IMG/VR virus record: IMGVR_UViG_3300018420_002346
Coordinates: 1 to 21,916 of that record
DNA: 21,916 bases
Origin: a virus
Strand: one strand, 5' to 3'
Shown here: one piece after another, positions 6,557 to 14,379 of the stretch
Layout: every line of letters starts with the position of its first letter
How positions within the stretch are numbered: position 1 is the first letter of the stretch
Made by a program: the position numbers and the translations under genes
Notes under the pieces: generated by a model
Seen by the model: only the letters and a program-made list of their open reading frames with translations
What the model was told of the DNA's origin: nothing
Database searches by the model: none

Positions 6557-7331
6557 ACGATTCTGAAAATTTACAATCAATACGTAGACCGTACTCTACT
6601 TCTGTACTATTTTCGCCGCCATGCCAATCTTGATCATTCCAAAACGCTGCATTACAATTTAGATAATGCTTGTTTTCGCTTTCAGGATCCCATATATAGA
6701 ATCCACGTTTAGTACGATAACGTATGTGTATAAATTCATTGTTATGCGGACTGTATTGCTTATCATCATGTACGCCATTGTTTGCATCTAAATCTCTATG
6801 TTCAAATGCTCTACCATTGTGATCACAATGAAAAAATATAACTCTACCTATACGATCAATGATTCCGTCTGTTTGTAATCCTTCAACCCAATCAACTACT
6901 CCTGGGAAGAACTTTGACTCTTCTGTTTTTTGACGTTCTGCATTACGTTCATTCCAATCGCCTTCATTCCATAAGAAGTAATAAACGTAAGGATCGTCTG
7001 CACCTAGTGTAGTTTTAAGATAACGAGTAAAAATGTTACGTTGTTTATAATCACCAAAGTCTGTTGGTAGTATTTTATTACCTTCTACTTTAATACGATG
7101 ATCTTCTGGCAGTGCCTGATAATCATTCCACGCCTGATAGATTGGCTTCCAGTTCATAATATAACTAGAATCTTTCCATTCAAAGCCAGGTGCCATCCAC
7201 GTACCTTCTTTGGCGTAATCTCTAGCGCAAGCGAATCCCCTTGCTATTTCAGGATGCAAGAGTTTAAACTTGCTCACAGGCAAGTATGGATCTAAGTTAA
7301 TATAGGGCTTTCCGCCAATTCCTCGTATCAT
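6516..7331 (-). CDS. 2OG-Fe(II) oxygenase, long form
   Basis: The start is placed at the ATG at 7331 (271 residues). The longer frame would add a hydrophobic leader encoded inside the divergent kinase-like gene and is probably spurious. FEHRDLD (176-182) carries the HxD motif (His178, Asp180), FIHIRYRTKRGFYIWDPESE (200-219) is the core beta-strand pair, and NDQDWHGGENSTEVEYGLRI carries the distal His237 with Arg250 thirteen residues later. The N-terminal 160 residues form an extra domain rich in Trp and Tyr. It is the only minus-strand gene between two plus-strand blocks, so it is probably transcribed alone. Its 3' end overlaps the SDR gene tail-to-tail. Confidence 0.75.
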   Translation of the reverse strand: MIRGIGGKPYINLDPYLPVSKFKLLHPEIARGFACARDYAKEGTWMAPGFEWKDSSYIMNWKPIYQAWNDYQALPEDHRIKVEGNKILPTDFGDYKQRNIFTRYLKTTLGADDPYVYYFLWNEGDWNERNAERQKTEESKFFPGVVDWVEGLQTDGIIDRIGRVIFFHCDHNGRAFEHRDLDANNGVHDDKQYSPHNNEFIHIRYRTKRGFYIWDPESENKHYLNCNAAFWNDQDWHGGENSTEVEYGLRIDCKFSESFKKALEIEHLPHY

Positions 7332-7358
7332 GTAAGTACTTATCAGGTAAGTACAAGT
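7332..7358. promoter_or_regulatory. 27-bp divergent gap with palindrome and direct repeat
   Basis: Between two divergent ATGs the gap contains the 10-bp palindrome TAAGTACTTA (7333-7342) and two direct copies of GTAAGTAC (7332-7339 and 7347-7354). No late motif or good sigma-70 pair is present: the best minus-strand -10 is GATAAG with no matching -35. It could be an operator or chance. Confidence 0.3.
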
Positions 7359-8054
7359 ATGAAAGACAATTACGAGTATTATTATAATAATGTACCTGGG
7401 AAAGGACTGTGTAGAAATAATCTTATCTACACAAGCCTTATTAGTAAAGATCGAAAAACATTTTGTCAATGGTATTACAATGATACTGACTATCATAAAG
7501 GTCACAATCAAGTAGTTGATCCTGCATTAATGGAGGAAAAGTTTAACAGAGAAGTCGAAGGCTTAGTGTATATGGACGATCAAGGGTTTAGTGATCTAAT
7601 ACCTGAATTTGATATTGACTTTAACGAAAAGAAAATATACCTAAAAATTGACGGTCCTGATATGTGGGAACTAGCAGGCTGTACAGGAACAGACTACAGT
7701 GCTGTAGTACCTGACTGGGACAAACAAATGTTAAACATTCTTCAAGCACACTATGATATAGGACTATACAAATATAGTTTACATCCTAGCAGTTATTTTG
7801 TTGTTGACGGACAATTAAAAAGTATGAATTATTTTTTTACATACTTTGAGGATGAACCATATATTTCTTTAAGAAGTGTAATGAGTCATATAAGCGAAGA
7901 AAGACAAGCAGATTTATTTCCTAAAATGACTGCTGCTGGTATTGATGTTGATCAACCAACACCTCACAATGAAATACAACTTCTTGCATTTGAAAGTTTT
8001 AGAACAAACTTTAGAGATGATGTAATGGAGGCTGCTAAACAAATCTATGTATAA
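7359..8054 (+). CDS. Kinase-like fold protein lacking catalytic residues
   Basis: The 231-residue protein resembles the one starting at 4929. FNREVEGLVYM (62-72) fits the alpha-C helix Glu, KIYLKIDG (92-99) fits the hinge strand, and DIGLYKYSLHPSSYFVVDG (133-151) corresponds to the catalytic loop, followed by LKSMNYFF where kinases have the metal-binding Asp. Ser140 stands at the catalytic Asp position, Ser145 at the Asn, and Asn157 at the second Asp, so it should not phosphorylate. A binding or scaffold role is a fair guess. The Shine-Dalgarno site is poor (AGG eleven bases upstream). It starts the plus-strand block and overlaps the acyltransferase-like gene by 8 nt. Confidence 0.5.
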   Translation: MKDNYEYYYNNVPGKGLCRNNLIYTSLISKDRKTFCQWYYNDTDYHKGHNQVVDPALMEEKFNREVEGLVYMDDQGFSDLIPEFDIDFNEKKIYLKIDGPDMWELAGCTGTDYSAVVPDWDKQMLNILQAHYDIGLYKYSLHPSSYFVVDGQLKSMNYFFTYFEDEPYISLRSVMSHISEERQADLFPKMTAAGIDVDQPTPHNEIQLLAFESFRTNFRDDVMEAAKQIYV

Positions 8055-8604
8055 TTTAGTAGAGTGGTCACCGGAACTTGATTTAACTGATTTTTATAAC
8101 GAAGCATCTCGTAGAGGGTTCGTTAATAATTCTAGTCAAAAAGCAATGATTGATTGTTTTAATAATGAACAAGAATGGATGGTGTGGATACTCTACGAAA
8201 ACAACCGTGCCATAGGTAGTGTAGCAGCACATTCGTTTAACGATGTTATGCCTGAAGGATATCGCATACTTACTCGTGTGTGTACGTTTGCCGAAGCTCG
8301 CAAAGATAAAGGACTAATTACTCCTAAACGTCTTATAGCAGAACATCAAAATCTAACAGATCAGTTTTTACTACCCAAATGTATCGAATGGGTTGCAGGA
8401 CGTGGTCGCATGTTTGCTACATCAAATGCCAGTAAAGAAGCAAGTCAACGACTAGTACACAGTTATTATTTTCCTACACTTGCTAAATTAGGTATTGTTG
8501 AAAAAATCAAAGATGTGCATTATAGACACACTGATCAAACTGTATGGGAAATACACGCTGACAAATTCTTTGAAAATTTAGAAAAGTACGAACGATGGCA
8601 TTAG
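8047..8604 (+). CDS. Putative GNAT-like acyltransferase
   Basis: The 185-residue protein has the layout of a GNAT fold: an N-terminal helix pair (1-40), strand WMVWILYEN (44-52), the turn AIGSVAAHSF (55-64), then a central strand YRILTRVCTF (72-81) followed by a long helical C-terminal half. The acetyl-CoA pyrophosphate loop (Q/RxxGxG/A) is not obvious: the nearest candidate is GRGRMFATSN near 118-127. The family assignment is moderate. It overlaps the kinase-like gene by 8 nt upstream and the PP-loop gene by 10 nt downstream, so all are probably co-translated. Acylation of an amine made elsewhere in the cluster would fit, as inference. Confidence 0.5.
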   Translation: MYNLVEWSPELDLTDFYNEASRRGFVNNSSQKAMIDCFNNEQEWMVWILYENNRAIGSVAAHSFNDVMPEGYRILTRVCTFAEARKDKGLITPKRLIAEHQNLTDQFLLPKCIEWVAGRGRMFATSNASKEASQRLVHSYYFPTLAKLGIVEKIKDVHYRHTDQTVWEIHADKFFENLEKYERWH

Positions 8605-9269
8605 AAGTTAATAAGGATTGGTCGCGTATAGGTATTAGTTTAAGTGGCGGTGCAGATAGTGCATTGCTTGCATATCTAATACTTAAAGAAACTGATGCTG
8701 ACATTTATTTTACTACGCAAGTACGTATGTGGAAGACTCGCCCTTGGCAGCGTTATGTTGCACAAGGCGTAGTTGCATGGTTTCGCAATCACTTTACTAA
8801 TCATATAGAGCACATCGAAGGGTTTATTCCTCCAGAACTCGAGGAACCTGTAAGCCCTCTTATTACAGACGAGTATGGTGCAGAAAAACCCGGTAATAGA
8901 ATTATACTTAGAGCACACAATGAATTTATAATTCACACGCATAAATTAGATGCTTGGTTTGCTGCTGTTACTAAAAATCCAGAAGATGTTCCCGGCGGTC
9001 TACCCGAACGCAACAAAGGAGTATTACCGTTACATATGAAACATATGGGTATTGACATTTGTCATCCTTTCGTGTATACTACTAAAGACTGGATCGTAAA
9101 ACAATATTACGAAAACAATATAGAAGACTTATTAAATATTACTCGCAGTTGCGAAGGCGAGTTTGAACATATAACTTATCAAACATATACTCCAGGACAA
9201 TATGTTCCTATATGCAGAGAATGTTTTTGGTGTAAAGAAAGAGAATGGGCAATTGAACAAATCAAATAG
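8595..9269 (+). CDS. QueC-like PP-loop ATP pyrophosphatase
   Basis: The 224-residue protein begins with RIGISLSGGADSALLAYLI, the N-type ATP-pyrophosphatase PP-loop (SGGADS, 17-22). HPFVYTTKDWIV (157-168) is the region QueC-type enzymes use after the nucleotide fold, and four cysteines in the QueC zinc pattern follow: Cys186 (TRSCEG) and CRECFWC (Cys207, 210, 213). QueC makes 7-cyano-7-deazaguanine by adenylating a carboxylate and adding ammonia. No QueD, QueE or QueF is recognisable in the window, so this enzyme may serve DNA/RNA deazaguanine chemistry elsewhere in the genome, or may activate another carboxylate for amide or nitrile formation. It is followed by an overlapping radical SAM gene. 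Confidence 0.75.
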   Translation: MALEVNKDWSRIGISLSGGADSALLAYLILKETDADIYFTTQVRMWKTRPWQRYVAQGVVAWFRNHFTNHIEHIEGFIPPELEEPVSPLITDEYGAEKPGNRIILRAHNEFIIHTHKLDAWFAAVTKNPEDVPGGLPERNKGVLPLHMKHMGIDICHPFVYTTKDWIVKQYYENNIEDLLNITRSCEGEFEHITYQTYTPGQYVPICRECFWCKEREWAIEQIK

Positions 9270-10524
9270 TTGTACATTTTGTATGCATCCATTTACTGGA
9301 TTAGCTACTAGAGAAGACGGCGCTGTCAAAGTATGTTGCCGCAGCCAGCCTATTGGGTTTATTCAAAACGAAACTCTAGAAGAAATATGGAATGGCGACA
9401 ACATGAAGGAAGTTCGTCGTCAAGTATTGAACAACGAGCGACCAGATGTATGCAAACCGTGCTTTGACCTTGAAGATCAGGGTGTACAGAGCTTACGACA
9501 GCGTCATACAGCAGGGGTAATACCAGAAGCTAGGGTCAACTTATACCCTGATGCATTAGACGCTTTAGACGACGATTATAACATGCCGTTTGAACTTCCT
9601 ACAATGGAGATCAAACTTAACAACTTGTGCAACTTAAAGTGCCGTATGTGCAATCCACTAGACAGCACTAGCTGGAAGGACTGGAACGAAGTGAAACCAT
9701 TCTACGAAAAGGAAAATAATATTCTTATTCCTATTGTAGACACACTTACTACTAAGCCAGGACAATATATTGGTCCGTTTGATAACTCAGACAACTGGTG
9801 GACAAGTTTTGAAAAACTACTGCCGCACTTTAGACGTGTAGAGTTTGCAGGTGGCGAGCCATTAATGGATCCGTATCACTACAAGATACTTGATAAACTT
9901 GCACCTTACGGAGATAACATAGAGCTAAAGTACGCTACAAACGGTACTACGCTAGGTATTAAAGGCGGAAGAACAATACACGACTATTGGCCTAAGTTTA
10001 AATCAATCGCGGTAAATGTAAGTATAGACGGTTTACATGATGTATACGAGTACATTAGAGGCAATGGTAAGTTTAGCGAAATAGAAGAAAACATAAAAGT
10101 ATTCAAAGCATTTCCTAATGTAAGTCGTGTTGTTGGTGCGTTTACTGTACAAGCAAATAACATCTTGCAAATTTGTGATGTAATTGATTACTTCTTAAAT
10201 GACTTAGGCATTGTATTTTATTCACATCGTGTAAACTATCCTATGGCACTAAGTGCGCAAACACTACCGCCTGAACTAAAAGCAAAGGTTGTTAGTGATT
10301 TAGAAGATATGAAAATTAAAATTCTTGACTATGCTGTTATACAAGAAAACGAATTGCTTAAAACTGTAACACTGCAACAGATACAAGATAATATTAACTT
10401 CTTAACTGCAAAATGTATGCACGATACACACTGGCAAGATTGTATAAATTTTAATCTTGCATTAGATAAAACACGTAATCAAGACTTCCTTACAGTAAAT
10501 CCGGAATTTAAACAGTATGTATAA
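9202..10524 (+). CDS. Radical SAM enzyme with N-terminal twitch domain
   Basis: The 440-residue protein has its auxiliary-cluster domain in front of the radical SAM barrel, as in the N-twitch radical SAM family. SCTFCMHPFTG (Cys24, Cys27), KVCCRS (Cys45-46) and DVCKPCFD (Cys84, Cys87) form the first domain. LNNLCNLKCRMC (Cys143, 147, 150) binds the SAM iron-sulfur cluster, FAGGEP (215-220) is the SAM amino-group motif and VSIDGLHD (273-280) is a barrel strand. Substrates of this family are not established. The ATG at 9202 has AGGA four bases upstream but overlaps the PP-loop gene by 68 nt. A TTG at 9253 would reduce the overlap to 17 nt and keep all cysteines. The gene overlaps the next by 8 nt. 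Confidence 0.88.
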   Translation: MFLYAENVFGVKKENGQLNKSNSCTFCMHPFTGLATREDGAVKVCCRSQPIGFIQNETLEEIWNGDNMKEVRRQVLNNERPDVCKPCFDLEDQGVQSLRQRHTAGVIPEARVNLYPDALDALDDDYNMPFELPTMEIKLNNLCNLKCRMCNPLDSTSWKDWNEVKPFYEKENNILIPIVDTLTTKPGQYIGPFDNSDNWWTSFEKLLPHFRRVEFAGGEPLMDPYHYKILDKLAPYGDNIELKYATNGTTLGIKGGRTIHDYWPKFKSIAVNVSIDGLHDVYEYIRGNGKFSEIEENIKVFKAFPNVSRVVGAFTVQANNILQICDVIDYFLNDLGIVFYSHRVNYPMALSAQTLPPELKAKVVSDLEDMKIKILDYAVIQENELLKTVTLQQIQDNINFLTAKCMHDTHWQDCINFNLALDKTRNQDFLTVNPEFKQYV

Positions 10525-11419
10525 AGTTACGTCAAAATGGCCACATCAAGATTCAATTAAGGTAGAATGGAATTTAGGAAAACGCTGTAACTTAGATTGT
10601 GCATACTGTCCAGCAGCTATCCATGATAACTATAGTCCGCATACTAATATTAAAGTATTATTAGATACTGTAGATGCGCTTGCTGAATTAGATAAGCCTG
10701 TTAGAGTAAGTTTTACAGGTGGCGAACCATGTATACATCCAGACTTTGAAGAATTAATTAAACATGCAAGACAAAGATTAGATTGGATTAATGTAACTAC
10801 TAACGGTTTGCGTAAAGCAGAATGGTATGCAGAAGCACCTGTAGATCACTATGTGTTTAGTTTGCATTTTGATAACGAACATTGGGAACGTGCAATGGAT
10901 AATATTATGTTTTTTGCACAACACAATGAAAATATGGATAGAATACCATTTCAAGTAAATGTTATGGCACATCATCAACATATGGATCGTGTACGGTTGG
11001 CTGTTGCACGATTTCACGGTCATAATATTCCATATGTAATTAGACGTATACGATGGACTGAAGCAGAAGACCGTGATTGGTTTGATGATATGCGTTATGA
11101 TACAAAAGACTTAGATTGGATATTAAAGACTAATGCTACTGCGTTACCTAACTGTGTTATTGACGAACACGAATTAAAACATGCCAACGACATTATTAAA
11201 GAAAAACTTAATGGATACGAAGGGTGGCGGTGTGCTGCTGGTATAGAAAGTTTAATGATTAATTGGGATGGAGAAGTACATCGAGCTACATGCAGAGTTG
11301 GTAGGAGCTTAGGTAATATTTACGATGGTAGTTTCGAAGCACCCGAAGAATGGATTACATGCACACGTAAATGGTGTACATGCGCTGCTGATATTCCTTT
11401 AACTAAAGTTTCCACTTAG
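10517..11419 (+). CDS. Radical SAM enzyme with C-terminal SPASM/twitch-like domain
   Basis: The 300-residue protein carries KRCNLDCAYCPAA (Cys24, 28, 31) and FTGGEP (66-71). After the barrel comes YEGWRCAAG (Cys239), a strand INWDGEV, Cys259, then CTRKWCTC (Cys282, 287, 289), which would bind one auxiliary iron-sulfur cluster. The same GWxC...CxxxxCxC ending occurs in the protein encoded convergently at 11403 and, with a changed spacing, in the one at 15348, so the three are paralogues. Histidines are unusually frequent in the middle region (MAHHQHMDRVR). It is last in the plus-strand block, and its end overlaps the convergent paralogue by 17 nt. Confidence 0.88.
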   Translation: MYKVTSKWPHQDSIKVEWNLGKRCNLDCAYCPAAIHDNYSPHTNIKVLLDTVDALAELDKPVRVSFTGGEPCIHPDFEELIKHARQRLDWINVTTNGLRKAEWYAEAPVDHYVFSLHFDNEHWERAMDNIMFFAQHNENMDRIPFQVNVMAHHQHMDRVRLAVARFHGHNIPYVIRRIRWTEAEDRDWFDDMRYDTKDLDWILKTNATALPNCVIDEHELKHANDIIKEKLNGYEGWRCAAGIESLMINWDGEVHRATCRVGRSLGNIYDGSFEAPEEWITCTRKWCTCAADIPLTKVST

Positions 11420-12353
11420 TCATTAACATTTCAGGTTGACACCAACATTTGTTTTTTGTACATACAGTTGGCACAAGCTCTGGATTAAATGTTTCAGTAA
11501 AGTCTTTATCGTATAAATTATAGAATTTTTCTTCACCGTATAACAAGTTACCACAAGTACCTGTAATTGTTCCGTCTTTTTGAATATTAATATTTTCAAT
11601 ACCTATATTACACATCCAGCCTTCGAATTCGTTCAAGTCATTTACAGAAAAGAAATTTCTATTAACTTTTTCTTTAGATCCATCATCATATGTAACTTTA
11701 GTCTTACCTTTAAGAATGTTTTCGTGCTCGTCTTTGAAAACTCTCCATATTGGGGGTCTACGTTTAGTATGATCCTTAAAAATATCTCGTTGATTTCCAG
11801 TATATTGGGGAGGATGAACTTCCATTGCAGAAATAAACCACGAATGCTTGCTACGTTGTTTCATTATTTCAATTGCTTCAACACATTCTTCGTATGCCGT
11901 AGGATCTATCAAAACTAGTGCATTAATAGGAATACCTTTACTGTATACTAAGTCTAATACATCAATGTATTGATTAATGTCTGTTACTTCTTTATGATGA
12001 TAACTAAACAATACTTTATCAAATGCTGTTACATTCTTTTCCCACCATCGTAGTGTTCGGCTGGCGTTTGAGCTAACAGTTATTTTAACATTATAATTAG
12101 CTTTTAGTTCTCTAGCAAATTTTGCAACATCTGGCCATAATGTTGGTTCACCGCCTAATAAATTAACTTCAAATTTATTTCTTCCGTTACTAACATAAAA
12201 GTCTAATAAATGCTTAAAGTTTTTAACTAACTCGTTATAGTCGTTGTGCCAACGAGTATCACCGCCATTTGCATACGGGCCACAGTACCAACATTTGTAG
12301 TTACAATAATTACCAATCATAAACTCTATTCTAAGTCTATTTTTTGACTCCAT
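11403..12353 (-). CDS. Radical SAM enzyme, paralogue with GWxC...CxxxxCxC C-terminus
   Basis: The ATG at 12353 gives 316 residues; a longer form would need a GTG at 12419 inside the preceding gene. GNYCNYKCWYCGPYANGG (Cys17, 21, 24) is the cluster motif, and LLGGEP (65-70) binds SAM. The end carries FEGWMCNIG (Cys248), Cys267 and CTKNKCWC (Cys298, 303, 305), matching the spacing in the protein at 10517. The GPYANGG stretch after the third cysteine resembles WPYARSS in the protein at 15348, so those two are closer around the SAM site. There is a 23-nt gap from the upstream gene and no obvious ribosome site. Confidence 0.85.
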   Translation of the reverse strand: MESKNRLRIEFMIGNYCNYKCWYCGPYANGGDTRWHNDYNELVKNFKHLLDFYVSNGRNKFEVNLLGGEPTLWPDVAKFARELKANYNVKITVSSNASRTLRWWEKNVTAFDKVLFSYHHKEVTDINQYIDVLDLVYSKGIPINALVLIDPTAYEECVEAIEIMKQRSKHSWFISAMEVHPPQYTGNQRDIFKDHTKRRPPIWRVFKDEHENILKGKTKVTYDDGSKEKVNRNFFSVNDLNEFEGWMCNIGIENINIQKDGTITGTCGNLLYGEEKFYNLYDKDFTETFNPELVPTVCTKNKCWCQPEMLMTKWKL

Positions 12354-12376
12354 TGTATCTATTCTAATTATTTCTT

Positions 12377-13777
12377 TCAAAGTAAATGTCCTAATTCTGG
12401 AAAAAAGTTTGCTGCACACAAACCTCTAATGTTATCTAGTTTGTTTACATATTCTTTAAAGCCAGGCAGCAGATGTGTGCTGTCTTTTGAATCCATATAG
12501 TTTAATAACCCTTGCCATTGACGCCATCCCTTAGGATTGTGTAGCCAAAAGTCATCGTCTTGTGTGTAGTTGTCCCATAGCCATTGCTTTAATTCTGCAA
12601 AACGGTTGTGTACGTCTTGTTTATCTTCTGCGGGCAACATAGTAATGTTTAAGAATGTAGGTATATGTACTAGATGTGCATTTACTAGTCCGCCGCCCAT
12701 CATATTGCCATCAATTAACCCTACGTTTACTTTTTTGAAGTTGCTAGTAACTTTCCACTTGATAAAATCCGGTATAGTTTTTATATTGAATATTTGTACT
12801 GCTGTTGCTATACTGATATGTATATTATCAGGAGTGTCGTCTAGTAATCGTAATGTACTTTCTACATCTGTAAACTTTGTAGGAAAACGAATATACTCGT
12901 CACGTTCTTCATAACTGTCAATTGAAATAGCAAACTTAACTTTCTTAAACTTGCTCCAAAGTGCAATTAGTTCTTGATCAACTAATATACCGTTTGAGTT
13001 ATAACGTAATAATATATTTTGCTCGTATCCTTGGCGTACAATTTCCTCTAAGAACGTTTTATGTTCACGAATCATTAAAGGTTCGCCACCGGCAAAATAT
13101 ACTTGCTTTAGGTTAGGAATCTGTGCATATAGTTCATCCCAGAACTCTTTGCGCTCGTGCCATTTATTATTAAACTCTTTTTTGTCCCAGCGCATTTGTT
13201 TCTTAACATCAGGGTCTTGCAGTACAGGAATAAGTTTCTGCCAATCACCTACCCACTTTGAACTGTCGTGTGGACTACACATTACGCATTTAATATTACA
13301 AGTATGTCCTAAACGTAAATCTAAATACTGCAAACGTTCGGGTACAGTACCATCTTGTTCAGTTTGGGAGATTAGTTCTTGTATATCAACGCCTTCGTCA
13401 TTCATCCACGTAGCAGTTTCCCAAATACGTTTGCTAACAACGCCTTGTGCTTCTTCGTCAAAACATCCTTTACAACTTGCAGGTATCTCTCCACGTAGCA
13501 TAGTTGTACGCACACTTTTCATATAATCATTATTAAATGCTTCTAGGGGAGTATTACGTGCAAAGTTAGCAGGACGACCATCTTCCATTTTAACAAGTCC
13601 TACTTCGTGATCTTCACCTGCACCACTAGCATTTGCTGTGCAGCATAAACGCATATCGCCATTTGGTCTAGTTGCTAAGTGTATCCAAGGAAGTACACAA
13701 AAGGTACAACTTGACTTAGATTCTAAATCACGTTGAAACTTTCCTAATCGTGTGTCTTCACTATCGTACCATTTCAT
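12377..13777 (-). CDS. Radical SAM enzyme with N-terminal twitch domain
   Basis: The start is set at the ATG at 13777, where it forms an ATGA junction with the methyltransferase stop and has AGG nine bases upstream; this gives 466 residues. SSCTFCVLPWIHLATRPNG (Cys24, 27), MRLCCTA (Cys45-46) and ASCKGCFDEE (Cys102, 105) form the front domain. GHTCNIKCVMCSPHDSSKW (Cys160, 164, 167) is the SAM cluster motif and FAGGEP (228-233) follows. FAISIDSYEERDEYIRFP is the conserved barrel segment. It is the longest of the three N-twitch proteins in this window, the extra length being an insert after the CC pair and a longer C-terminus. Coupling to a methyltransferase suggests they act on one substrate. 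Confidence 0.9.
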   Translation of the reverse strand: MKWYDSEDTRLGKFQRDLESKSSCTFCVLPWIHLATRPNGDMRLCCTANASGAGEDHEVGLVKMEDGRPANFARNTPLEAFNNDYMKSVRTTMLRGEIPASCKGCFDEEAQGVVSKRIWETATWMNDEGVDIQELISQTEQDGTVPERLQYLDLRLGHTCNIKCVMCSPHDSSKWVGDWQKLIPVLQDPDVKKQMRWDKKEFNNKWHERKEFWDELYAQIPNLKQVYFAGGEPLMIREHKTFLEEIVRQGYEQNILLRYNSNGILVDQELIALWSKFKKVKFAISIDSYEERDEYIRFPTKFTDVESTLRLLDDTPDNIHISIATAVQIFNIKTIPDFIKWKVTSNFKKVNVGLIDGNMMGGGLVNAHLVHIPTFLNITMLPAEDKQDVHNRFAELKQWLWDNYTQDDDFWLHNPKGWRQWQGLLNYMDSKDSTHLLPGFKEYVNKLDNIRGLCAANFFPELGHLL

Positions 13778-14379
13778 TTCTTTTTGCCTATAATCATAAA
13801 TCTTGTATATTTCTCTGTAGGATACTCGCCTGCCCAAATTACGTTAAGTCTAGACATACGTTTAAAGTCATCCAAATCTGCTGCACAATTAATATGTTCT
13901 TCTAACTCAAAGTAGTTATTACTTTGTAGTATAATTAATGCTTCGTCTGGTACTAGATTTAACCAACACTCATATGCACCGTTAGTAAGATGTTCGCAAC
14001 TGGTGTTAATAACAATATCACCGTTACCATCATAATCGCTCATATCTGCGGTTACTGCTGTAAAACGTCCTTCCATTTCTTGACGCTTGTTTACTGTACT
14101 TGCAAGTTCTTGGCATGTAGGATCAATATCTACACTGGTAATGTGTTTAATAGGAATACCTGTGTTAAACAAAATACTAGACAATACTCCGTTCCAGCCG
14201 CCGTAAATTTCAATCTTTGCAGACTTGTGCCAAGTGCCGCACATTTCTTCTAGTCGTTCCGCGAGCCAGACCTTGCTGCGAAGTTGACCTTTCCAGAACG
14301 ATTCTAATGTACGATATCTATCATCACTGTTGCGAATAGCATCCATCCAAAACATTACATCTTCAATTTCAACTTTCAA
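13774..14379 (-). CDS. Class I SAM-dependent methyltransferase
   Basis: The 201-residue protein has the Rossmann methyltransferase motifs in order: EIYGGWNGVLS (57-67, motif I with a G-x-x-G turn), SVDIDP (82-87, acidic end of beta-2), VTADMSDYD (109-117) and DIVINTSCEHL (121-131, motif IV). The C-terminal half closes with a beta strand RFMIIGKKK. It lacks a target-recognition domain, so it is not a typical DNA methyltransferase. The start is TTG, supported by AGGAG six bases upstream; the next ATG would remove eight residues. It lies between two radical SAM genes, overlapping one by 11 nt and the other by an ATGA junction. Confidence 0.75.
   Translation of the reverse strand: MKVEIEDVMFWMDAIRNSDDRYRTLESFWKGQLRSKVWLAERLEEMCGTWHKSAKIEIYGGWNGVLSSILFNTGIPIKHITSVDIDPTCQELASTVNKRQEMEGRFTAVTADMSDYDGNGDIVINTSCEHLTNGAYECWLNLVPDEALIILQSNNYFELEEHINCAADLDDFKRMSRLNVIWAGEYPTEKYTRFMIIGKKK

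Noticed and set aside
7332-7511. Hydrophobic N-terminal leader on the 6516-7331 oxygenase that could look like membrane anchors
   Set aside because: It is encoded antisense to the start of the kinase-like gene. The ATG at 7331 gives a normal cytosolic oxygenase.
13149-13526. 125-residue open frame on the plus strand
   Set aside because: It is antisense to a well-supported radical SAM gene, Cys/Ser rich in a way expected of a shadow frame, and has no family motif.
13778-13837. Longer start for the 12377 radical SAM protein
   Set aside because: It lies inside the methyltransferase frame. The ATG at 13777 makes a clean ATGA junction with that gene.
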